Below, piece after piece: positions 38,661-46,386 of a DNA stretch of 64,000 bases. The notes beneath the pieces were generated by a model that was not told where the DNA came from, did no database searches, and saw nothing but the letters and a program-made list of their open reading frames with translations. This DNA comes from Streptococcus mitis bv. 2 str. SK95 (GTDB taxonomy: Bacteria; Bacillota; Bacilli; Lactobacillales; Streptococcaceae), in contig NZ_AFUB01000040.1 of the NCBI RefSeq assembly GCF_000222705.1, positions 1 through 64,000 of the forward strand, in the 5' to 3' direction. Both the position numbers and the translations under genes were made by a program. The stretch's first letter is position 1; each line of letters starts with the position of its first letter.

Positions 38661-38733
38661 CTCCTTTGGCGGTTTCCCGCGTGAAATATGCTTGGTGAAA
38701 GAAGCTAAGCACCAAGGGTTGATTGAATCAACC
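38661..38733 (-). ncRNA. preQ1-II (class II) riboswitch controlling queT
   Basis: The minus-strand leader carries CTTGGTGCTTAGCTTCTTTC, then ACCAAGCATATTTCACGCGG and ACCGCCAAAGGAG, the signature of the streptococcal class II preQ1 riboswitch (pseudoknot between the CTTGGTG stem and downstream bases, ending at the ribosome binding site). Upstream, GGTTGA/TCAACC (38717-38733) is the optional first hairpin. Binding of preQ1 hides the AAGGAG and stops translation. Confidence 0.92.
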
Positions 38734-38738
38734 TTACT

Positions 38739-38771
38739 AGTATAGCACAATATATGACTTTATGCTATACT
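38739..38771. promoter_or_regulatory. divergent extended -10 promoters of queT and gtrA
   Basis: Both directions carry TGCTATACT: minus strand -10 at 38739-38744 for queT, plus strand -10 TATACT at 38766-38771 for gtrA. No consensus -35 is present on either side. The short distance (about 27 bp) means polymerase cannot occupy both at once. Confidence 0.6.
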
Positions 38772-38777
38772 AAAATT

Positions 38778-39212
38778 ATGAAAAATCAAATAAAAGCTTT
38801 CTTTGATAACGAGATTCTCTCCTACTTATTTTTCGGTGGTGCTACTACTTTAGTGTCTATCCTATCACGTTTAGCTATCTACCATATCAGTCATCAGGAA
38901 ATCCTAGCAACTGCACTGGCAAATATTATCGGTATCCTCTTTGCTTTTGTTACAAATGATACCATCGTTTTTAAACAAGAGAGAAAGAATTGGGCAATCC
39001 GTCTGGCTAAATTTTTCTTAGCACGTCTGTCTACACTTGGTCTTGACGTTCTTTTAACTTATATCTTCGTTACATCTTATCCTGATATTATCGGGCAATT
39101 TGTCAACGATCAACTAGATCAGGTTAATGCCATCGAAACGATAATTGCGCAGGTTTTAATTATCATTCTTAACTATATTTTTAGTAAAGTCTATATTTTT
39201 AAAACAAAATAA
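38778..39212 (+). CDS. GtrA-family membrane protein
   Basis: A 144-residue protein with four hydrophobic helices, matching the GtrA family, often involved in moving lipid-linked sugars across the membrane. No ribosome binding site precedes the ATG at 38778. The -10 TATACT ends seven bases before it, so transcription should start at or next to the A of the ATG: a probable leaderless mRNA. The frame opens eight codons further, but that region lies in the promoter. Confidence 0.8.
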   Translation: MKNQIKAFFDNEILSYLFFGGATTLVSILSRLAIYHISHQEILATALANIIGILFAFVTNDTIVFKQERKNWAIRLAKFFLARLSTLGLDVLLTYIFVTSYPDIIGQFVNDQLDQVNAIETIIAQVLIIILNYIFSKVYIFKTK

Positions 39213-39287
39213 TGGGTTAGTAGAGCATCAGAGTTGCATTATTTCACTATTTGGGATATAATCAATAAGAATTTTTGAAAGGAATTT

Positions 39288-39671
39288 ATGAAAATGTTAA
39301 AGGATCTTAAAGCATTTTTGCTTCGTGGTAATGTTGTTGACCTCGCTGTCGGTGTGATCATTGCCTCTGCTTTTGGTGCTATCATTACTTCATTCGTTAA
39401 CGATATCATCACTCCACTTCTATTGAATCCTGCTTTGAAAGCAGCAAAAATCGAACGTATTGCTGAACTTTCATGGAATGGTGTTGCGTACGGTAACTTC
39501 TTGAGTGCTGTTATCAACTTCCTTGTAGTTGGTACTGTTCTTTTCTTCGTTATTAAAGGTATGGAAAAAGCTCAAAGTCTTACTAAGAAAGAAGAGGAAA
39601 AAGAAGAAGAGAAAAAACCAACTGAACTTGAAGTCCTTCAAGAAATCAAAGCTCTTCTTGAGAAAAAATAA
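39288..39671 (+). CDS. mscL: large-conductance mechanosensitive channel
   Basis: A 127-residue channel protein that opens on osmotic downshock. It has two membrane helices (about residues 14-45 and 70-92), and the N-terminus KDLKAFLLRGNVVDLAVGV is typical. The charged C-terminal tail is rich in Glu and Lys, as in other MscL proteins. AAAGGAA precedes the ATG. Confidence 0.95.
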   Translation: MKMLKDLKAFLLRGNVVDLAVGVIIASAFGAIITSFVNDIITPLLLNPALKAAKIERIAELSWNGVAYGNFLSAVINFLVVGTVLFFVIKGMEKAQSLTKKEEEKEEEKKPTELEVLQEIKALLEKK

Positions 39672-39678
39672 TCGATTA

Positions 39679-39712
39679 AAAGGATCTAGCACAAAGCTAA
39701 ATCCTTTTTTCT
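39679..39712. terminator. bidirectional terminator between mscL and hemH
   Basis: AAGGATCTAGC and GCTAAATCCTT form the stem; T-runs lie on both flanks, so it serves both converging genes. Confidence 0.8.
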
Positions 39713-40807
39713 TTACTCTTTTGGTAACTTGCCTGCTTTCTCAAGCATTTTTTTGATAAGATATGGCATCTTGACATTCTCCCGACCTTTTTTCTCAATC
39801 AATTTTTTCACAAATTCAGGCATCTGAAGGTCGTCTGTCTCTTTCATGATGTCCTTGGTAGTTGCTGAAGGCGTTAACTCATCAAAAGTTTCTTCTTCTG
39901 GGAGAAATTCCTTAAATTCTTGATGTTCATTAGCTCTAACTGTATTAACCAAGGCATCAATCAAACGAGAATCCGTATTTGGCATTGGTGAACGATGGTA
40001 ATGCACCCCCAATTCCTGACATAACTCATAACATTCCACATCATTATCAAACAAGACTTCAATGTGCTCACTGATAAAACTAATAGGTACAAAAATATAA
40101 TGATCTGGATGTTCTGACTGTTCTCTGAGATATTCTAATACATCTGGCTTAATCCATGGAATCCCGATATCACTCTCACTCTGCCAAGTGTTGGTATATT
40201 GCTCGGAACTCAAACTCAGTTTTGCAGCAACTAACTTGCTATTTTCAAAAATTTGGTCGATATATGGGTCACCAAAATCCAAAGCAAAAATTGGAACACT
40301 ATGGGCTGAAAAGATGACTTTAAAGCTATCTTGCTTCACTTCTTCTTTTAAAATCTTAGCAATTTCATCTGCCCAATAGTTTAAGAGCGCTTCTTCTTGA
40401 TACCAGTCCTTAATAACTAAAAATTGAATTTGCTTGCTTTCTAAAAATTTCTCATAGCCCATAACAGAGTAAAAAGAATAATGGGGCTCCAAAATCAAAC
40501 AAATACACTGCTCAATTCCGTCTGCTTCCATCTGACCAATCACATCTGGGATAAAGGGTCTAGAAAACTTATTAGCAAAATAAACACTATACTCATTCCC
40601 CAGCCTAGCTTCTACCAAGGCAACCTCTTCACGGGTAATTTTTTGCAGAGGAGTGCCACCAATTCGTATATAATTATCATAGAGAGTTTGAATCTCGTGG
40701 TCTTGAGGTCTCACTCCACGACGAATATTTGTGAAAAAATCAGCCACACCTTCAAAGGTAATCTCTTCTGGCGAACCAAAAGTCATCATTAAAATTGCTT
40801 TTTTCAT
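39713..40807 (-). CDS. hemH: ferrochelatase-family protein
   Basis: A 364-residue protein of the ferrochelatase family, which inserts ferrous iron into a porphyrin (coproporphyrin III in Gram-positive bacteria). FGSPEEI and the active-site His of FSAHSVP are present, and [14 protein letters not shown] carries the second family signature. A C-terminal extension of about 45 residues is rich in charged residues. No other haem-synthesis gene is visible, as expected for streptococci, so it is an orphan whose substrate would have to come from outside. Confidence 0.88.
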   Translation of the reverse strand: MKKAILMMTFGSPEEITFEGVADFFTNIRRGVRPQDHEIQTLYDNYIRIGGTPLQKITREEVALVEARLGNEYSVYFANKFSRPFIPDVIGQMEADGIEQCICLILEPHYSFYSVMGYEKFLESKQIQFLVIKDWYQEEALLNYWADEIAKILKEEVKQDSFKVIFSAHSVPIFALDFGDPYIDQIFENSKLVAAKLSLSSEQYTNTWQSESDIGIPWIKPDVLEYLREQSEHPDHYIFVPISFISEHIEVLFDNDVECYELCQELGVHYHRSPMPNTDSRLIDALVNTVRANEHQEFKEFLPEEETFDELTPSATTKDIMKETDDLQMPEFVKKLIEKKGRENVKMPYLIKKMLEKAGKLPKE

Positions 40808-40952
40808 AACTACTTCCTTGTGATATTTTTATCAAGTTTATTTTATCATGAATTCACTAATAAGTAAACGCTAACATAGCGACATTCACAATCTTTTGTT
40901 TTTCTCTTCTTTCTATGATACAATGGAAAAAATAAATTCAAAAGGAGTTTTT

Positions 40953-42176
40953 ATGACTTATCCAAATCTCTTGGACCGTTTCTTAACCTACGTTAAGGTC
41001 AACACGCGCTCTGATGAACACTCTACTACTACTCCAAGTACGCAAAGTCAGGTAGATTTTGCGACCAACGTTCTTATTCCTGAAATGAAACGTGTTGGTC
41101 TACAAAACGTCTACTACTTACCAAATGGTTTTGCTATCGGAACACTGCCTGCCAATGATCCAAGTTTGACCCGTAAGATTGGCTTTATATCTCACATGGA
41201 TACTGCTGATTTTAATGCAGATGGAGTGAATCCGCAAGTTATCGAAAACTATGATGGTGGAGTCATCGACTTAGGTACTTCTGGTTTTAAACTAGATCCT
41301 GCTGACTTCAAGAGTCTTGAAAAATATCTAGGTCAAACGCTTATCACAACAGATGGCACGACCTTGCTGGGCGCTGATGACAAATCAGGTATTGCTGAGA
41401 TTATGACCGCTATCGAATACTTGACTGCTCATCCTGAAATCAAGCATTGTGAAATTCGTGTTGGTTTTGGACCAGATGAAGAAATCGGTGTCGGTGCCAA
41501 TAAATTTGACGCAGCTGATTTTGATGTGGACTTTGCCTATACTGTTGATGGTGGTCCGCTAGGAGAACTTCAGTACGAGACTTTCTCAGCAGCAGCTGCT
41601 GAACTCCATTTCCAAGGGCGCAATGTTCATCCTGGTACTGCTAAAGGTCAGATGGTCAATGCCCTTCAGCTAGCGATTGATTTTCATAATCAACTTCCAG
41701 AGAATGACCGACCTGAATTGACAGACGGTTATCAAGGTTTCTATCATCTTATGGATGTGTCAGGTAGCGTTGAGGAGGCGCGTGCAAGCTATATCATTCG
41801 CGACTTTGAAAAAGATGCCTTTGAAGCTCGTAAGAAAGCCATGCAGGACATTGCTGACAAGATGAATCAAGAGCTTGGGAATGATCGCGTTAGCTTGACT
41901 CTGACAGACCAGTACTACAATATGAAGGAAGTCATTGAGAAAGACATGACGCCTGTTACCATTGCTAAGGCTGTTATGGAGGATTTAGGTATCACGCCAA
42001 TTATCGAACCAATCCGTGGTGGAACAGATGGGTCTAAGATTTCCTTTATGGGTATCCCAACTCCAAATATCTTTGCTGGTGGTGAAAACATGCATGGACG
42101 TTTTGAATACGTCAGTCTTCAGACTATGGAGCGTGCGGTGGATACCATCATTGGCATTGTATCTTATAAAGACTAA
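40953..42176 (+). CDS. pepT: peptidase T (tripeptide aminopeptidase)
   Basis: A 407-residue M20B metallopeptidase releasing the first residue of tripeptides. [11 protein letters not shown] holds zinc ligands, [10 protein letters not shown] the bridging Asp, and [10 protein letters not shown] the catalytic Glu. [12 protein letters not shown] and MHGRFEYV lie at the C-terminus. AAAGGAG precedes the ATG at 40953; the frame opens 19 codons earlier. Confidence 0.95.
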   Translation: MTYPNLLDRFLTYVKVNTRSDEHSTTTPSTQSQVDFATNVLIPEMKRVGLQNVYYLPNGFAIGTLPANDPSLTRKIGFISHMDTADFNADGVNPQVIENYDGGVIDLGTSGFKLDPADFKSLEKYLGQTLITTDGTTLLGADDKSGIAEIMTAIEYLTAHPEIKHCEIRVGFGPDEEIGVGANKFDAADFDVDFAYTVDGGPLGELQYETFSAAAAELHFQGRNVHPGTAKGQMVNALQLAIDFHNQLPENDRPELTDGYQGFYHLMDVSGSVEEARASYIIRDFEKDAFEARKKAMQDIADKMNQELGNDRVSLTLTDQYYNMKEVIEKDMTPVTIAKAVMEDLGITPIIEPIRGGTDGSKISFMGIPTPNIFAGGENMHGRFEYVSLQTMERAVDTIIGIVSYKD

Positions 42177-42212
42177 AAAAGACGAGGTAGCTCAGCTACT
42201 TCGCCTTTCTTT
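42177..42212. terminator. terminator between pepT and the 1017-residue pht gene
   Basis: AGGTAGCTC / AGCTACTT arms around 42184-42201 are flanked by A- and T-runs, serving two converging genes. Confidence 0.75.
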
Positions 42213-45200
42213 TTATTCATTTGGTTGAGCACTTGTCTCAGACTCACTTTGCGCTTGCTTTTCTGTTGGTTTAGAAGTAGCTGTTTCACTGTCTTTCTCA
42301 GACTTAGATAGGCTGCCAGTTTCACTTGCTTTTGAACGAAGTTCTTGGTTCAAGCTAATGATTTCTTTAGCTAGAGTGAGGAGACCTTCTTTATCACTGC
42401 TTTTGGCTGCAAGTTGATCAAATAGGGCATCAACACGTTCAAAGTCTGCATCGGTTCCTTTGTTATCCTCTAAGTACTTGTGAAGAGAGAGCAAGACATT
42501 ATAGAGTTTTTGGTAGATGATCACCGTTTGTGGATCTTGTTCCGCTTCTTTTTTCTCTCGTTGGATAGTCGCTGCAATACGATTTAAAAGATCCTCAAGT
42601 TGTGTTTTAGCTTCGTCAAGGTCTGCATTTTCCTTTTCAGTAGCCGCTTTGATATTAGCTGCTTCTTCAGCTAGGGATTGTTTGACCCCGTCTTCTTTGA
42701 CACGCGCTAGGAGTTGAGCAGCTTTTGTTAAAAGAGCATCCACTTCTTCCTTCTTAACATGGCTAACCCGCTCTTCTGGCATAAAATCACCGTAGAGTTC
42801 TTTTAAGAATTCATAGATGGCAGTCTTAGCAGTTTGACTATCTACTTTTTCCGTATCTAGAATAGTCTTACCAGCTTTTGTAGAAACGGGTTCTTCTTTG
42901 AGAGCTTCTTCTACTTCTAGCTTAGTTTGGTAAATAGTTGGGAATAGCTTGTTCAAGTCGGTTGCTTTGAGGAAAGATTGTGACTGGTAAAGTTCCCATG
43001 TCAACTTGGCAACACGGTTCCGAAGTTCTTCTCTCAAACGACCATCAGATACATGTTCATAGAAATACTTGATGTACTCTACTGTTGTAACCCCTGTTCG
43101 ATCTCGGAAATCTTGCAAGGCCTGCAGTTTCGCTTCAATCGCGGCCAACTCTGTCTCATCCTGTGCTAGTTTTGCTTCCTGCAAATGTACCAAAAGATCT
43201 TTCTTAGGCAAGCCATAAGTATCTGTATCCAATGTATTTATTTTATCTACTAGGGCTTGGTACTTCTTATCTAAAGGTGAAGTTTCAACTGGTGCCACAC
43301 TTTGATCCACATGGATGTATTGTTTATCAAAGAGATCCAAGGCTGCTAGATATCCAGCAGTTGAGTTTGTTGCCAGTTTTTTCATATTTTCGGTGAATTG
43401 CCCCAAAGCAAGTTCAACACGTCTCTGCATGATTGGCTGGTCTTTGTAGAGACTTCTGCTATCTGCTAACAGTTGATCCACTTTAGATAGAACTGTTTGT
43501 TCATCAAATGCTCCAGGTTGATAGGTCGATTGTAGGGCCGGAATCTTATTTTTCAAAGCTACTTCATAGCCCTTAGTTTGAACCTTGATGTAGTGATTGT
43601 GGTCTCCGTGAGGAATCACAAAACTACCATTTTCTACTTGCAAACTATAAGGAGACACCCCATCACGTAGTGCAGTCGTATACAGTTCATTTAGGAAATC
43701 CAGTTCTGGATTTCCAGTTTGGAGAGGAATACGAACATGTTCTTTTCGAACGGCATAGGGATGGATATGGGTTGGATCATAGGCTTGATCCGGATTTCCA
43801 AAGACAAAGAATCCATTTGAAATACGAATCGCTTCGAGCGGAACCCCGTAGGTCTGTGAGATATACTTGATTTTTTCTTCATCGCTAGCATCTCTTGAGA
43901 AACTTTCCACAGTCTTTGCAAGTGGTTGAACGTGCTGAGGCTGATGATTTTCTTTCAAGTGATTTTGGGCAGCTTTGATTTGGGCTGCAGTCAAGTCCTT
44001 CTTAAAGAAATAATGAGCGTGATCTCCATGAGAAACTACAAACCCTTGCTCATCTTCACTAATAACACGGTCAGCTGCAAAACTATGATCATGTTCTTCA
44101 CCGTGGTGATGGCCATGCTCCTCTCCATCATGGTCATGATCTTCATGGTTGGTATCCTGGCTTACATGGTCACCGTCTTGGTCATGAGAATGATTTGGCT
44201 GAGCTGGATGCTCTGCTGGTTTGCTTGGATTTTCTAAAGGTGTTGGCTTCCCATTGTCGCTAGATAAAGGAATCATACGCGCAATCTTTTCTTCCAATGC
44301 AGAAAGCTTTGTATATGGGATGAAATGATAGTGATTTCCGTGAGGAATCGCCACGCCACTCGGCGTTCTACTTGAAATCTTAGCAGGATCAAAAATCAAG
44401 CCATCTGATTCAGCATAACGTTGATTACTTGGAAGAGCATAGAGTTGCTGCAATAGACTCTGAAGGCTCTCTTCTGGTTTGCTTGGTGTTTCAGCTTCTT
44501 GACTCAGATTGCTAGTTTGACTAGTTGTGTTTGGACTCGGACGATAGTCAGTCACACTTGCTTGTTTTCTAGTTCCAGAGAGGTAGGCTTGAGCAGCTGC
44601 CAATTCGCTAGCAGACAAGGAACTCTTTGGAATGTAGTGGTAATGTCCACCGTGAGGAACGATATAAGCATCACCAGTATCCTCTATAATATCAGACGGA
44701 TTAAAAATATAGCCATCATCAGTAGTATAGCGCCCTTGTGATCGTGCAAGTGTCACTGCATTGTTAGAAGTTGGCGCATCGTGTGTATGACCTTGTTTTT
44801 GGCGTTCAATTTCGTCCTTCGTACGAACGTTATCTGCATGTGCCACATCCTTAAGGTAAACATAATACTTACCATCCACCTTGATAATATAGCCACCCTT
44901 GATTTCGTTGACAATATCAGTGTCTTTAAGTTGATAATTGGCATCTTTCATCAAAAGTTCTTCACTGAAAATCGCATCAAAAGGAACTTTCCCATTGTAA
45001 TAATGGAAATGATCACCGTGTGAAGTCACATAACCTTGATCGGTAATTTTCACGACAATTTGTTCTGCCTGAATATCTTCTTTTTTGCTAACTTGATCTG
45101 GTGTCTGAGTCTCTGTTTTTTGAGAGTCTTGTTTACCATCAACATAAGATACACGATTTGTATCTTTTTTGTCTTCTACCTGGTGTTGGTTCAGTGCATA

Positions 45201-45266
45201 GATGCAAAGACTTAGGGAAAGGACTAAAGCCGATCCCGCCGCAAGATACTTTTTCTTAATTTTCAT
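42213..45266 (-). CDS. histidine triad surface protein (Pht family, long form)
   Basis: A 1017-residue exported protein with five HxxHxH triads, at residues 83-88, 205-210, 309-314, 413-418 and 553-558; each probably binds one zinc. A separate His-rich linker (353-394) holds 17 histidines in 42 residues. The C-terminal 400 residues are helical and coiled-coil-like, with a Ser/Glu-rich end. The N-terminus is a signal peptide. It resembles pneumococcal PhtE-type proteins, which act in zinc acquisition and complement evasion. It follows adcAII by seven bases and is transcribed with it. Confidence 0.85.
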   Translation of the reverse strand: MKIKKKYLAAGSALVLSLSLCIYALNQHQVEDKKDTNRVSYVDGKQDSQKTETQTPDQVSKKEDIQAEQIVVKITDQGYVTSHGDHFHYYNGKVPFDAIFSEELLMKDANYQLKDTDIVNEIKGGYIIKVDGKYYVYLKDVAHADNVRTKDEIERQKQGHTHDAPTSNNAVTLARSQGRYTTDDGYIFNPSDIIEDTGDAYIVPHGGHYHYIPKSSLSASELAAAQAYLSGTRKQASVTDYRPSPNTTSQTSNLSQEAETPSKPEESLQSLLQQLYALPSNQRYAESDGLIFDPAKISSRTPSGVAIPHGNHYHFIPYTKLSALEEKIARMIPLSSDNGKPTPLENPSKPAEHPAQPNHSHDQDGDHVSQDTNHEDHDHDGEEHGHHHGEEHDHSFAADRVISEDEQGFVVSHGDHAHYFFKKDLTAAQIKAAQNHLKENHQPQHVQPLAKTVESFSRDASDEEKIKYISQTYGVPLEAIRISNGFFVFGNPDQAYDPTHIHPYAVRKEHVRIPLQTGNPELDFLNELYTTALRDGVSPYSLQVENGSFVIPHGDHNHYIKVQTKGYEVALKNKIPALQSTYQPGAFDEQTVLSKVDQLLADSRSLYKDQPIMQRRVELALGQFTENMKKLATNSTAGYLAALDLFDKQYIHVDQSVAPVETSPLDKKYQALVDKINTLDTDTYGLPKKDLLVHLQEAKLAQDETELAAIEAKLQALQDFRDRTGVTTVEYIKYFYEHVSDGRLREELRNRVAKLTWELYQSQSFLKATDLNKLFPTIYQTKLEVEEALKEEPVSTKAGKTILDTEKVDSQTAKTAIYEFLKELYGDFMPEERVSHVKKEEVDALLTKAAQLLARVKEDGVKQSLAEEAANIKAATEKENADLDEAKTQLEDLLNRIAATIQREKKEAEQDPQTVIIYQKLYNVLLSLHKYLEDNKGTDADFERVDALFDQLAAKSSDKEGLLTLAKEIISLNQELRSKASETGSLSKSEKDSETATSKPTEKQAQSESETSAQPNE

Positions 45267-45273
45267 AATCTCC

Positions 45274-46191
45274 TCATTTTAATTCTTCTGCAAGAACATT
45301 TATATTTTCTTCTAGATTTTCTAAGTAAGTTTTATCATTTTCGGGGTCTGCTTCCAAAGGATTCAGTGTTTTCAGACTAACCTCTGTTGATTTGACCAAG
45401 GTTTCAGCTACTTTAGAAGAAGCATTGCTCTCAGTAAAGATAGTTTTGACCTTATAGGTTTTTACAAATTCTTGGATTTCAGTCAACTGTCTTGGACTCG
45501 GCTCTTGTTCAGGAGAGATACCAGCAATCCCAAGTTGTTTCAATCCAAAACGTTTAGCCAAGTAAGAAAAGGCTGTGTGTTGCGTAACAAAAGTCTTTTG
45601 ACTGGCCTTTTCAAAAATAGGCTGGTATTTCTTGCTTAATTCTTGAGCTTTAGCGATAAAGTTTTTGGCATTCTTTTGATAAGTTTCCTTATTGGCACTA
45701 TCAAGCTCCGAAAGTTTATCCGCAATAATCTGCGCTTCTTCACCTGCTTTTTCAGGATCTAACCAAGTGTGCGGATCGTAAAGTGTTTTTTCATCAATAC
45801 CGTCACCAGCTTCTACATCTTCCAAACCTGGTACACGGTCCAAGGTCATCCCTTCAGACGCTTCTAAGACTTTAACTTTTGATTTTTTCAAGTTAGGATC
45901 CAGACTTCCCGCCCAAGACTCCAGTGTATGCGAGTGGTAGACAAAGACATCTGCATCATAGATGGCAGCAATGTCATTCGCTGACGGTTCAAATGAGTGA
46001 ATTCCACTACTTGACTGAATCATCCGAACATCATTCAAGTCACCTGATACCTCTTTGACCATGGCGTAGATAGGGTAAAAACTTGTGACAATCTTCATCC
46101 CTTTTGCTTCTTGTTTTTCTTTTTGACCACATGCACCTAAGACAAGAGCCAGCAGACTGGCCATCAATAATAGGATCGTTCTTTTTTTCAT
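45274..46191 (-). CDS. adcAII: zinc-binding ABC-transporter lipoprotein AdcAII/Lmb
   Basis: A 305-residue lipoprotein with lipobox LGAC (Cys21), the second zinc-binding component of the AdcBC importer. GIHSFEPSA carries the first zinc His, the other ligands come from PHTW, QHTAFSYLA and FTESNAS, and no His-rich loop is present, as usual for AdcAII (in contrast to AdcA). ATG codons at 46194 and 46191 are possible; the second has better spacing from GGAG. An AdcR-like operator lies upstream, and pht genes flank it. Confidence 0.88.
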   Translation of the reverse strand: MKKRTILLLMASLLALVLGACGQKEKQEAKGMKIVTSFYPIYAMVKEVSGDLNDVRMIQSSSGIHSFEPSANDIAAIYDADVFVYHSHTLESWAGSLDPNLKKSKVKVLEASEGMTLDRVPGLEDVEAGDGIDEKTLYDPHTWLDPEKAGEEAQIIADKLSELDSANKETYQKNAKNFIAKAQELSKKYQPIFEKASQKTFVTQHTAFSYLAKRFGLKQLGIAGISPEQEPSPRQLTEIQEFVKTYKVKTIFTESNASSKVAETLVKSTEVSLKTLNPLEADPENDKTYLENLEENINVLAEELK

Positions 46192-46223
46192 CATTACTCC
46201 TTAACTAGTATTTAACCATTTAA

Positions 46224-46265
46224 TTAACTAGTAAATAGTTTATCTTTATTTACACTGTATGTCAA
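46224..46265 (-). promoter_or_regulatory. adcAII promoter with an AdcR-like operator
   Basis: TTGACA (46260-46265), 17 bp and TAAACT (46237-46242) form the promoter. Immediately downstream lies TTAACTAGTAAA (46224-46235, plus-strand reading), close to the AdcR consensus TTAACnnGTTAA. A zinc-loaded AdcR bound there would block transcription. Confidence 0.7.
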
Positions 46266-46286
46266 GTTATTTTGCACATTTCCATG

Positions 46287-46326
46287 AAAAAATGAGAACT
46301 AGAACTCACATTCTGCTCTCATTTTT
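46287..46326 (-). terminator. terminator after the 829-residue pht gene
   Basis: AAAAATGAGA and TCTCATTTTT arms enclose an interrupted stem, with the T-run on the minus strand. Confidence 0.75.
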
Positions 46327-46386
46327 CGATTTTAACTTTTCTAGCTCTCCTATCCCGTTTTTAGGAGTTAGAAAATTGTGTTAGCG

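Noticed and set aside
43960-44240. Possible tandem DNA repeat in the His-rich part of the long pht gene
   Set aside because: The similarity comes from repeated His and Asp codons; no repeat unit of constant length is visible.
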